Made by a program: the position numbers and the translations under genes. A stretch of DNA of 15,736 nt from JAMWZF01 sp041628615 (GTDB taxonomy: Bacteria > Pseudomonadota > Alphaproteobacteria > Rhodobacterales > Rhodobacteraceae): positions 1 through 15,736 of the forward strand of contig JBFKOW010000078.1 of NCBI GenBank assembly GCA_041628615.1, written 5' to 3'. The notes below the pieces were generated by a model, which was not told the DNA's origin, made no database searches, and saw nothing but the letters and a program-made list of their open reading frames with translations. The number at the start of each line of letters is the position of its first letter. Within the stretch, counting starts at the first letter, position 1. Below, in pieces: positions 1-7,247 of this stretch.

Positions 1-1982
1 CCGCCGACAGTCTCGCCATCCTGAAGCTGATGGCGCTGCAACTGACCGGCCACATGGAAGCCGAGGTCAAGCGGGCGCGGACTTCGCTGCTGATCCCGCC
101 CGAGCGGCTGGCCGACATCCTGCCCGACGCCCCCGGCCCCGGGATCGCCGCGCTGCCGTCCTACGCCGAACTGGTGCGCGACGTGCCGCGCCACGCCGCC
201 CTGCCCGATCGGCTGCCGGCCGGGCCGGGCCTGTCGCCGTTCAACCCGCCCGAGCTGGCCGGCGCCTCGAACGGCTGGGCCGCCGGGATCTCGCGCTCGG
301 CCACCGGCGCGACGCTGCTGGCCAACGATCCGCATCTCGGGCTGACCGCGCCGACGATCTGGTACCTGGTCCGGCTGGAGCTTCGGGGCGGCGGGATCAT
401 CGGCGGCTCGATCCCCGGCGTGCCGGTCATCCTCGCCGGGCGCAGCGCCGATCTCGGCTGGGGCCTCACCACCGCCTATCTCGACGACCAGGACGTGTTC
501 ATCGAGGAGGTCAACCCGGCCGATTCGAGCCAGTACCGGACGCCGGAGGGCTGGAAGGCCTTCGAGGCCCGCGACAGCATCATCCAGGTCCGCGACGGCG
601 CCCCGGTCACGGTGCAGATGCGCTGGACCGACAACGGGCCGGTGCTGCCGCCCGACGCCTTCGACCTCGGCACGGTGCGGCCGCCGGGGCACGTCACCGC
701 GCTGGCCTGGACCGCGCTGTCGGGCGACGACACCACCCTGTCGGCCGGGCTGCGGGTGATGCGCGCCACCAGCGTGGAAGACGCGATCGCCGCCGCCGAG
801 GGCCACGTCGCCCCGGCCCAGAACCTCATCCTCGCCGACCGGAACCGGATCGCGATGAAGGTGATTGGCGCGTTTCCCGCCCGCGACCCGGCGCACCAGT
901 CGCAGGGCCGGATGCCGACCTACGGCTACGTCCCCGAGAACCGCTGGCAGGGCCGGCTGCCCTATGCCGACAACCCCGAATTCGTCGAACCCGAGGGCGG
1001 CATCGTCGGCAACACCAACAACAAGGTCACCGACCGGCCGTTCCCGAACCACGTCAGCTTTCACTGGGGCGACAGCCAGCGGATCAACCGCTGGCGGCGG
1101 CTGATGCAGGCCCGCGAGGTGCACACCCGCGAAAGCTTCATCGAGGCGCAGCTCGACACCGTAAGTTTCGCCGCCCGGTCGCTCTTGCCGCTGATCGGGG
1201 CCAACCTTTGGTTCACCGGCGACGCGGCCCCCGAGGGCACCCCGGCGCGCCAGCGTCAGGTTGCGCTGTCGCTGCTGGCCGAGTGGAACGGCGAGATGAA
1301 CGAGCACCTCCCCGAGCCGCTGCTCTACGCCGCCTGGCTTCGGTTCCTGCAGGACCGGCTGATCCGCGACGAACTCGGCCCGCTGGCCCGGGAGTTCACC
1401 CATGTCGAGCCGCTGTTCATCGAGCGGGTCTACCGCGACGTGGGCGGCGCCGCCGCCTGGTGCGACGTGATCCAGTCCGCCCCCGAGGAAACCTGCACCG
1501 ACATCGCCCGGCAGGCGCTCGACGACGCGCTGGTCTGGATCGGGGAAACCTACGGCACCGACCTGCAATCGCTGCGCTGGGGCGATGCCCACGAGGCGAC
1601 CCACGACCACCCGGTGCTGGGCGAGGTGCCGTTGCTGCGCTGGTTCGTGAACATCCGGCAGTCCACCTCGGGCGGCGATTTCACCCTGCAGCGGGGCCGG
1701 ACCGCCGGGTCGGAAGGCGTGCCTGCGCCGGGCACCCACCCGTTCCGAAACGTCCACGCGGCGGGCTACCGCGGGGTCTACGACTTCGCGGACCCGGATT
1801 CCTCGGTCTTCATCACCGCGACCGGCCAGTCGGGGCATTTCCTCAGCCGGCACTACGACGATCTGGGCGCGCTGTGGCGGCGGGGCGAATACATCCCGAT
1901 GTCGCTCGACCCGGCGCTGGCGCGGGCGGCGGCGGTGGGGGTGACGGCGCTGCGCCCGGCCGAGGCCGCAGCCGGCGACTGA
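1..1982 (+). CDS. Penicillin acylase family protein (Ntn-hydrolase), 5' end outside window
   Basis: This is the C-terminal part (about 660 residues) of a periplasmic penicillin/acyl-homoserine-lactone acylase-type Ntn hydrolase, an enzyme class that cleaves amide bonds after self-processing into two chains. The first complete codon is at 3, and the frame is open across the window edge: codons before the ATG at 30 read ADSLAILKL and continue smoothly, so that ATG is internal. The likely catalytic nucleophile is the Ser of GASNGW (codon 267-269), which becomes the N-terminus of the beta chain. It is followed by LLANDPHLGL and, near 1006-1030, by the GNTNNKV loop usual in the family. Two Cys codons at 1461 and 1494 could form a disulphide, fitting an exported protein. 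The signal peptide and most of the alpha chain are missing. Substrate cannot be predicted; the family includes beta-lactam, AHL and other amide acylases. It ends with TGA and converges with the next gene. Confidence 0.9.
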   Translation, partial: ADSLAILKLMALQLTGHMEAEVKRARTSLLIPPERLADILPDAPGPGIAALPSYAELVRDVPRHAALPDRLPAGPGLSPFNPPELAGASNGWAAGISRSATGATLLANDPHLGLTAPTIWYLVRLELRGGGIIGGSIPGVPVILAGRSADLGWGLTTAYLDDQDVFIEEVNPADSSQYRTPEGWKAFEARDSIIQVRDGAPVTVQMRWTDNGPVLPPDAFDLGTVRPPGHVTALAWTALSGDDTTLSAGLRVMRATSVEDAIAAAEGHVAPAQNLILADRNRIAMKVIGAFPARDPAHQSQGRMPTYGYVPENRWQGRLPYADNPEFVEPEGGIVGNTNNKVTDRPFPNHVSFHWGDSQRINRWRRLMQAREVHTRESFIEAQLDTVSFAARSLLPLIGANLWFTGDAAPEGTPARQRQVALSLLAEWNGEMNEHLPEPLLYAAWLRFLQDRLIRDELGPLAREFTHVEPLFIERVYRDVGGAAAWCDVIQSAPEETCTDIARQALDDALVWIGETYGTDLQSLRWGDAHEATHDHPVLGEVPLLRWFVNIRQSTSGGDFTLQRGRTAGSEGVPAPGTHPFRNVHAAGYRGVYDFADPDSSVFITATGQSGHFLSRHYDDLGALWRRGEYIPMSLDPALARAAAVGVTALRPAEAAAGD

Positions 1983-2024
1983 CACCCGGCGGCCCCGGTC
2001 CGGCCCATCCGGCCGGCCTCTCCC

Positions 2025-2039
2025 CCGGGCAAAGCCCGG
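2025..2039. repeat. Short hairpin between convergent genes
   Basis: CCGGGC (2025-2030) and GCCCGG (2034-2039) are a perfect 6-bp inverted repeat with an AAA loop, in the 57-bp gap between two converging genes. It could act as a weak bidirectional terminator, but neither strand has a T run after the stem, so this is only a candidate. Confidence 0.3.
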
Positions 2040-2453
2040 TCAGCCCGCCAGCGTCCGCGCCGCCGCCACCCCGGTCAGCGCCACGACGGCCGTCAGAACC
2101 GTGCCCCAGGCCAGGTCCACCACCACCATCGACCAGTGCCAGCGGGTCATCACCGCGTAGCTGGTGAACTCGTAGGTGCCGTAGGCCGCCGCGCCGATCA
2201 GCGCGCCGTGCAGCGCCACCTTGCCCCAGGACCAGCCCTCGCCGACCGCCGGGACCGTGACCAGCACCATCAGCACGCCGAGGTAGAACAGGTAGAAGGC
2301 CGCCGCCGGGCCGATCCGGATCGCCTCGCGCAGTTCGGGGCCGAGATGGCGCTCGAACAGCGGCCGCATCACCTGGCTCAGCATCACCGCGTCGGCGGCG
2401 AGAAACACCACCGCCGAGGCGAGGTAGGCGGCAAGCATCACGGGCAGGGTCAT
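2040..2453 (-). CDS. DUF2177 family small membrane protein
   Basis: A 137-residue integral membrane protein resembling the DUF2177 (predicted membrane protein) family; its function is unknown. Four hydrophobic segments can be seen, near residues 5-26, 48-70, 76-100 and 106-133, with acidic and aromatic residues between them (for example GTYEFTSYAVMTRWHW before the last segment). The frame is open further upstream from 2525, but that extension is a Pro-rich low-complexity stretch. The ATG at 2453 has a good AAGGAG ribosome site seven bases before it and begins directly with the first membrane helix, so I chose it. It lies 82 bp after hflX on the same strand with no visible terminator between, so it may be read through from the hfq-hflX transcript. 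Nothing in the sequence links it functionally to its neighbours. Confidence 0.8.
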   Translation of the reverse strand: MTLPVMLAAYLASAVVFLAADAVMLSQVMRPLFERHLGPELREAIRIGPAAAFYLFYLGVLMVLVTVPAVGEGWSWGKVALHGALIGAAAYGTYEFTSYAVMTRWHWSMVVVDLAWGTVLTAVVALTGVAAARTLAG

Positions 2454-2460
2454 GGCCGGG

Positions 2461-2466
2461 CTCCTT
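2461..2466 (-). promoter_or_regulatory. Ribosome binding site of the DUF2177 gene
   Basis: AAGGAG on the minus strand, seven bases before the ATG at 2453. It decides the start against the longer open frame that reaches 2525. Confidence 0.7.
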
Positions 2467-2535
2467 GGCGAGGGCGGGGGCGGCGGGGCTGTCCCGGGAC
2501 CTGTGGCGCGGGCAGCGGGTTTCAAGGCGCGCCGG

Positions 2536-3852
2536 TCAGTCCCCGGCGGCGGGTCCGCCTTCGCGCAGGATCGCCTCGAACCGGGCCTTCTGCAGCGGGG
2601 TCCAGCGGACGGTGAGGCGCCAGCCCTCCTCGGTCTCGGTCACCTCCTCGACGACGCCCTGCTCGCGCAGCCAGGCCTGGGCGGCGCCGTCGCGCCACGG
2701 CAGTCGGACCTCCTCGGTGCTGCGGGCCCCGGCGATCCGGGCGGAGAGATCGGCCAGCAGCGCCGGCAGGCCGGCGCCGGTGACCGCGGAGACGGCGAAG
2801 ACGTCATCGTGCCGGGAGGCCGCCGTCTCGACCGCCGCCGCCTCGTCGGCGGGCAGCAGGTCCAGCTTGTTGAGCACCTCGATCATCGGGGTCTCCTCGG
2901 CGACGCCGAGATCGGACAGGATCGACAGGACAGACGCCTTCTGCGCCCGGGTCTCGGGATGGGCGATGTCGCGGACATGGACCACGATGTCGGCCTCCAG
3001 CACCTCTTCGAGCGTGGCCCGGAAGGCGGCGACGAGCTGCGTCGGCAGGTCCGAGATGAAGCCCACGGTGTCGCTCAGGATCGCCTCGGTCCCGTCCGGA
3101 AGGGCGACCCGGCGCAGGGTCGGGTCGAGGGTGGCGAAGAGCATGTCCCTGGCCATCACCTCGGCCCCGGTCAGGCGGTTGAACAGGGTCGACTTGCCGG
3201 CGTTGGTGTAGCCCACGAGGGCGACGATCGGGAACGGCACCTTGGCGCGGCTGGCGCGGTGCAGGGCGCGGGTCTTCTGCACCTTGTCGAGCTGGCGGCG
3301 CAGCCGGGTGAGCTGGGTGTCGATGGCGCGGCGGTCGGCCTCGATCTGGGTCTCGCCGGGGCCGCCGACGAAGCCCAGCCCGCCGCGCTGGCGTTCCAGG
3401 TGGGTCCAGGCCCGGACCAGCCGGGTGCGCTGATAGGACAGCGCCGCCATCTCGACCTGCAGCACGCCCTCGCGGGTGCGGGCGCGGTCCGAGAAGATCT
3501 CGAGGATCAGGCCGGTGCGGTCGAGCAGCTTGAGCTTCCACGCCTCTTCGAGGTTGCGCTGCTGGACCGGGGTGACCGGACCGTCGACGAGGACGAGCCC
3601 GACCTCGGCGGCCTTCATCCGCTCGCCAAGCTCGGCGATCTTGCCGGTCCCGAACAGCGCCCCCGGAGCGACCTCGCGCAGCGGCACGACCTCGGCCCCG
3701 ACCACCTCGAGACCGGGCAGCGCGGCGGCCAGCGCCACGGCCTCATCCAGCGCCGGTCCGGGGGCGGGCCGGCGGGGATCGTTGCGGATGTCCGGGTGCA
3801 GGACCCAGGCCCGGGTGACCGGTGCGTCGGTGGAAACGGGGCCGGAGGTCAG
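2536..3852 (-). CDS. hflX: Ribosome-associated GTPase HflX, probable CTG start
   Basis: HflX is a cytoplasmic GTPase that binds the 50S subunit and splits or rescues stalled ribosomes, especially under stress. Motifs, numbered from the proposed CTG: an N-terminal nucleotide-binding-like domain (about 14-170) with the family signatures LDRTGLILEIF, RLVRAWTHLERQ and GGPGETQIEADRR; then the G domain with G1 GYTNAGKST (214-222), G3 DTVGF (261-265) and G4 NKLD (328-331). The first canonical start is GTG at 3738 (400 residues), but that would remove conserved sequence reading TRAWVLHPDIRNDPRR. Upstream, back to the in-frame stop at 3997-3999, there is no ATG, GTG or TTG. CTG at 3852-3850 overlaps the hfq stop as CTGA and has GAGGG six bases before it, giving 438 residues against 426 in E. 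coli. Translation is probably coupled to hfq. The identity is certain; the start is inferred. Confidence 0.93.
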   Translation of the reverse strand: MTSGPVSTDAPVTRAWVLHPDIRNDPRRPAPGPALDEAVALAAALPGLEVVGAEVVPLREVAPGALFGTGKIAELGERMKAAEVGLVLVDGPVTPVQQRNLEEAWKLKLLDRTGLILEIFSDRARTREGVLQVEMAALSYQRTRLVRAWTHLERQRGGLGFVGGPGETQIEADRRAIDTQLTRLRRQLDKVQKTRALHRASRAKVPFPIVALVGYTNAGKSTLFNRLTGAEVMARDMLFATLDPTLRRVALPDGTEAILSDTVGFISDLPTQLVAAFRATLEEVLEADIVVHVRDIAHPETRAQKASVLSILSDLGVAEETPMIEVLNKLDLLPADEAAAVETAASRHDDVFAVSAVTGAGLPALLADLSARIAGARSTEEVRLPWRDGAAQAWLREQGVVEEVTETEEGWRLTVRWTPLQKARFEAILREGGPAAGD

Positions 3853-3863
3853 TCCTCGCCCTC
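3849..3863 (-). promoter_or_regulatory. hfq/hflX translational overlap (CTGA) with ribosome site
   Basis: The last bases of hfq contain GAGGG followed by six bases and then CTGA, in which TGA ends hfq and CTG is the only plausible start that keeps the conserved HflX N-terminus. It looks like the common ATGA stop-start overlap with A changed to C; dusB/ntrB in this same window use ATGA. Confidence 0.55.
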
Positions 3864-4082
3864 GTACAGGTTGATCGGCTGGGAGGGCATGATCGTGGAG
3901 ATCGCGGACTTGTAGACAAGCTGGGACTGGCCATCGCGGCGCAGCAGCACGCAGAAGCTGTCGAACCAGGTGATGACGCCCTGCAGCTTGACCCCGTTAA
4001 TCAGAAAGATCGTTACCGGCACCTTCGTCTTGCGGACATGGTTCAAGAACGCGTCCTGAAGGTTCTGCTTGTCGGCCGCCAT
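3849..4082 (-). CDS. hfq: RNA chaperone Hfq
   Basis: Hfq is the hexameric Sm-like protein that pairs small regulatory RNAs with mRNAs; in Rhizobiales and Rhodobacter relatives it also affects nif and ntr expression. The 77-residue protein shows the N-terminal helix (QNLQDAFLNHVRK), the Sm1 region (IFLINGVKLQGVITWFDSF), and the Sm2 region (VLLRRDGQSQLVYK...IST). The tail is very short (PSQPINLYEGED), as usual in alphaproteobacteria. The proximal RNA-binding motif, YKHAIST in most Hfq proteins, reads YKSAIST here: residue 59 is Ser (codon TCC) where the uridine-pocket His normally sits. The ATG at 4082 has AAGGGTGA three bases before it. It follows trkH after 161 bp, a space large enough for its own promoter, and overlaps the proposed start of hflX. 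Confidence 0.97.
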   Translation of the reverse strand: MAADKQNLQDAFLNHVRKTKVPVTIFLINGVKLQGVITWFDSFCVLLRRDGQSQLVYKSAISTIMPSQPINLYEGED

Positions 4083-4163
4083 GGGTCACCCTTGTTGTTC
4101 TTTTCGAGGTCTTCGTCTCGTCGGTCTCAGGCCGGGGCGCCGCCCCACTCCCTCGCAGGCGCA

Positions 4164-4192
4164 AGTATGTCGCGGCTCCTGCGGGGTTTCCA
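4164..4192 (-). promoter_or_regulatory. Candidate sigma70-type promoter of hfq
   Basis: On the minus strand TGGAAA (4192-4187) is followed after 17 bp by CATACT (4169-4164). Each hexamer matches the sigma70 consensus at four of six positions. Transcription would start near 4157, giving a leader of about 75 bases before hfq. This was picked by eye in a GC-rich space, so it remains a weak prediction. Confidence 0.3.
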
Positions 4193-4197
4193 CCCCG
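4182..4197. repeat. Inverted repeat in trkH-hfq gap
   Basis: CGGGGT and ACCCCG form a perfect 6-bp inverted repeat around a 4-base centre. On the minus strand it is preceded, not followed, by five T, so it is not an intrinsic terminator for trkH. It covers the candidate -35 element of hfq and could be an operator or a leader hairpin. The rest of the 161-bp gap shows a second small GC stem (GGGGC-GGC-GCCCC) and nothing else I can name. Confidence 0.4.
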
Positions 4198-4243
4198 AAA
4201 AATCCGGCCGCCCGAAGGCTGTCGCGAAACCGCCCGCCCCCCG

Positions 4244-5755
4244 TCAGCGGCGCCAGAATTCGGGGTTGAGCAGCGCGATGAGCACCAGCGCCTCGAGCCG
4301 CCCGAGAACCATCGCGCCGGCGACGATGACCTTGGCGGCCTCCGGGATCCCGGCAAAGGAGATCGGCACCTCGGCCGCGACCTGCGCCAGCGGCCCGGTG
4401 GTGCTGAGCGCCGAGACGGTGAGCACCATCGACACCTCGAACGGCAGCCCGGTCAGCGCCAGCAGCACCATGGTCGCCGCGATCGAGATCGCGAAGAGCA
4501 TGAAGAACACCCAGGCGATCTGCGCGCCCTCGCGGCGCATGTGGCGGGCTTCCGAACCCGACCCGCCCACGGAGGAGGGATGCACCAGGCGCTCCACCTC
4601 GCGCCGGCCGTGGACGTAGAGGGCGTAGATCCTGAGCAGCTTGACCCCGCCGGCGGTGGTGGCGATGCCGCCGCCGATCAGCGCCAGCCCGACCAGCAGC
4701 AGGCCCGGCGTGTTCAGCCCCGACCAGTCCGCGGCGCCGAGCCAGTGCCGGCTTTCGAACCCGGTGGTGGTCAGAAACGAGGCGACGGTGAACAGCGCGC
4801 CCCAGATCGCCCGCAGGCTCTGCAACGCGGTCTGGTCAGGCGCGCCCGCACCCGGCGCGGCGAGGAAATGGCGCAGGAACAGCAGCGCCGGAACCAGCAG
4901 GATCAGCAGCGCGCCGAGGCGCAGTTCGGGGTCGCGGCGCAGCGGCACCCGGTCCTCGCCCCGCATCCCCCGGCTGAAGGTGAGCCGCGACAGGGCGAAG
5001 ACGAAGAAGAGCAGGATCAGCCCCTCGCCGACGACCCCGGAGGTGGCGCCGGAGATCCCGCCCACCGGCGAGATCCCCGAGGTGGAGAGGACCGCCATCG
5101 CGTGGCACAGGGCGACGAAGGGCACCTCGCCCGCCGCGGTCAGCGCCAGCCACAGGATGCCGGTCAGGGCGACGTAGACCGGGGTCAGCCGGGCGGCATA
5201 GCGCGCCAGCCGGTCGCCGGGATCGGTCTCGCCGCCGGTGTAGGCATAGCGGGCGGCCTCGGCCCGGCTGCCGACGCCGCGGACCTCGAACCCGCCGATG
5301 ACCAGCGGCGCGAAGATGCCCACCGCGATCACCCAGACCATCAGCCCGCCCAGCCAGCCGACGATGGCGCGCCAGAAATGCAGCGGCCGGGGCAGTTGTC
5401 CCGGGCTGTCGAAGATCGTCGCGCCGGTGGTGGTGATCGCCGAGACCATCTCGAACCAGGCGTTCAGGAAGCCGACCCGCGGCAGGCTGACGTAGAACGG
5501 CAGGGCGAGCAGCAGCGGCAGCACGGTATAGGCGGCGAGCAGGGTGACGAGCTGGCCGCGCATCAGGTTGGCCGACCGCTGGCCGCCGGTGGCGATGGCG
5601 ACCAGCCCGGCGACGATGGCCGACAGCAGGGTGCCGAAGAAGAAGGCCCGCGCGATGCGGTAGTCCCCTGCCCCCGCGGCCAGCAGCGCCGGCCCGAGCA
5701 TCGCCAGCGCGGCGACCCAGACGATCAGGACGAAAAGCGGCAGCCGGGCAACCAT
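4244..5755 (-). CDS. trkH: Potassium uptake channel subunit TrkH
   Basis: TrkH is the membrane pore of the Trk potassium uptake system and works with the TrkA ring on the cytoplasmic side. The 503-residue protein is strongly hydrophobic and shows four M1-P-M2 repeats with pore loops: AITTTGATIF (about 106-115), VLSTSGIS (222-229), FLTTTGFES (327-335) and SALSTTGPL (448-456). It also has the conserved GGGIATTAGGVK loop (361-372) in the intramembrane region, and ends in GRLEALVLIALLNPEFWRR, the family's usual C-terminus. The ATG at 5755 lies nine bases after the trkA stop with a poor ribosome site, suggesting coupling to trkA. TrkH, TrkG and KtrB are related; length and the C-terminus favour TrkH. 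The system may use an H+ or Na+ gradient; the sequence does not say which. Confidence 0.95.
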   Translation of the reverse strand: MVARLPLFVLIVWVAALAMLGPALLAAGAGDYRIARAFFFGTLLSAIVAGLVAIATGGQRSANLMRGQLVTLLAAYTVLPLLLALPFYVSLPRVGFLNAWFEMVSAITTTGATIFDSPGQLPRPLHFWRAIVGWLGGLMVWVIAVGIFAPLVIGGFEVRGVGSRAEAARYAYTGGETDPGDRLARYAARLTPVYVALTGILWLALTAAGEVPFVALCHAMAVLSTSGISPVGGISGATSGVVGEGLILLFFVFALSRLTFSRGMRGEDRVPLRRDPELRLGALLILLVPALLFLRHFLAAPGAGAPDQTALQSLRAIWGALFTVASFLTTTGFESRHWLGAADWSGLNTPGLLLVGLALIGGGIATTAGGVKLLRIYALYVHGRREVERLVHPSSVGGSGSEARHMRREGAQIAWVFFMLFAISIAATMVLLALTGLPFEVSMVLTVSALSTTGPLAQVAAEVPISFAGIPEAAKVIVAGAMVLGRLEALVLIALLNPEFWRR

Positions 5756-5764
5756 CGCCGCGGC

Positions 5765-7141
5765 TCAGAAGTAGTCGATGGAGACCTGCAACAGCCGCTC
5801 CACCTCGGGGACATCCGCGGCCATCGCGAAGATCACCACCACGTCGCCCTCCTCGATCCGGGTCGAGCCGCGCGGCGTCATCACCTTGCCGGCGCGCATC
5901 ATGCCGCCGACGATGACGCCCTCGGGAAAGTCGATGTCGCGGATCCGGCTGCCCGAGATCGGCGAGGTGGACAGCACCTGCGCCTCGATCATCTCGGCTT
6001 CGGCGTCGCCGATCGAGTAGACCCCCCGCACCCGGCCATGCCGGATGTGGCGCAGGATCGAGCTGACGGTGGTGGCCCGCGGGTTGATGTGGGCGTCGAT
6101 GGCGAGCGGCTTCATCAGCGGCGTCAGGGTCGGGTCGTTGGTCAGCACGATGGCCATCGGACAGCCCATCGCCTTGGCCCGCACGGCGGCGAGGATGTTG
6201 GTCTTGTCGTCGTCGGTGACCGCGAGCACGGCGTCGGCCTGCCGGATCCCCGCCTCCTCGAGCAGCGCGGCGTCGAGCCCGTCGCCGTTCAGCACGATGG
6301 TCCGCTCCAGCGCGTCGGCGGCCCGCTCGGCACAGGCCCGGCTGCGCTCGATCACCTTCGCCCGGACCCGCTCGGTGCGGGATTCGAGCGCCCGCGCCAC
6401 CGCGAGGCCGACATTGCCGCCGCCGATGATGACCACCCGCTCCTGCTTGCGATGGGTCTTGCCGAAGATCTCGAGCGTCCGGCTCATGTCCTCGGTGTGG
6501 GTGAACACGTAGACCTGGTCGCCGGCGAAGATCTGGTCGCCCGCCTCGGGCGCGAACAGCGCGCCCTCGCGGCGGATGCCGACGACGATCGCGCGCAGCG
6601 TCGAGAACAGGTCGGTCAGCTGGCGCAGCGGGGTGTTGATGACCGGGCAGTCGGGCTCGATGGCGATGCCCAGCAGGATGCCCTTGCCGTCGAGAAAGCT
6701 CTCGGTGTCGAAGGCGGCGGGCGCGGCCAGCCGCTGCAGCGCCGCCTCGGCGACCTCCTTCTCGGGGCTGATGACCACGTCGATCGGCATGTGGTCGCGG
6801 CGATAGAGGTCGGAATAGATCGCGTCGAGATAGGACCGGGCCCGCAGCCGGGCGATCTTGCGCGAGATCGAGAACACCGAATGGGCCACCTGGCAGGTGA
6901 CCATGTTCACCTCGTCCGAATGGGTGGCGGCGATGATCATGTCGGCGTCGCGCGCCCCGGCCCTCTCGAGAATGTCGGGATAGGAGGCGAAACCGGCGAT
7001 GCCCTGCACGTCCAGGGTGTCCGTGGCCCGCCGCACGAGGTCGGGGTTGTTGTCGACGACGGTGACGTCGTTGCGCTCTCCCGACAGGTGGCGGGCGATC
7101 TGCCAGCCCACCTGCCCGGCGCCGCAGATGATGACCTTCAT
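5765..7141 (-). CDS. trkA: Trk potassium transporter NAD(H)/nucleotide-binding subunit TrkA
   Basis: TrkA is the peripheral cytoplasmic regulator that gates TrkH in response to bound nucleotides. The 458 residues are a tandem duplication of RCK units. The first Rossmann domain starts at residue 1 with GAGQVG (7-12) and the acidic end of strand two (VVDNNP). A first RCK-C domain lies around 140-225, a second Rossmann domain starts with GGGNVG (240-245), and a second RCK-C domain covers about 370-455. Length and domain order equal those of enteric TrkA. ATG at 7141 begins exactly at the Rossmann strand, so the start is safe. It lies 106 bp after ntrX on the same strand, and trkH follows after nine bases. 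In several alphaproteobacteria trk genes sit beside ntrYX and hfq in the same order, so co-expression with nitrogen regulators is plausible but not shown here. Confidence 0.96.
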   Translation of the reverse strand: MKVIICGAGQVGWQIARHLSGERNDVTVVDNNPDLVRRATDTLDVQGIAGFASYPDILERAGARDADMIIAATHSDEVNMVTCQVAHSVFSISRKIARLRARSYLDAIYSDLYRRDHMPIDVVISPEKEVAEAALQRLAAPAAFDTESFLDGKGILLGIAIEPDCPVINTPLRQLTDLFSTLRAIVVGIRREGALFAPEAGDQIFAGDQVYVFTHTEDMSRTLEIFGKTHRKQERVVIIGGGNVGLAVARALESRTERVRAKVIERSRACAERAADALERTIVLNGDGLDAALLEEAGIRQADAVLAVTDDDKTNILAAVRAKAMGCPMAIVLTNDPTLTPLMKPLAIDAHINPRATTVSSILRHIRHGRVRGVYSIGDAEAEMIEAQVLSTSPISGSRIRDIDFPEGVIVGGMMRAGKVMTPRGSTRIEEGDVVVIFAMAADVPEVERLLQVSIDYF

Positions 7142-7207
7142 CGAGCCACCCCAGGTGATTGCCGCCCGCAGGTGGTGACAGAAGGGGCCGAGACGGTCAA
7201 TGCGGGA

Positions 7208-7236
7208 CCGGGTCCGGGCCCGGCACCGGCACCCGG
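7208..7236. repeat. GC-rich foldable element between ntrX and trkA
   Basis: CCGGGT (7208-7213) and ACCCGG (7231-7236) form a perfect inverted repeat with a 17-base loop that itself contains CCGGGCCCGG-like self-complementary sequence. It lies in the 106-bp ntrX-trkA gap. There is no T run, so it is not a standard terminator; it could be an attenuator, an mRNA-stability element or merely GC-rich sequence. Confidence 0.3.
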
Positions 7237-7247
7237 CGGACGGCCGG

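Noticed and set aside
2452..3915. A 487-codon plus-strand frame opposite hflX
   Set aside because: Antisense to hflX, composition typical of a GC-rich shadow, no ribosome site and no domain.
4198..4202. Run of five A after the CGGGGT/ACCCCG hairpin as a trkH terminator
   Set aside because: On the minus strand, which is the direction of trkH, the T run lies before the stem rather than after it, so it cannot be an intrinsic terminator for trkH.
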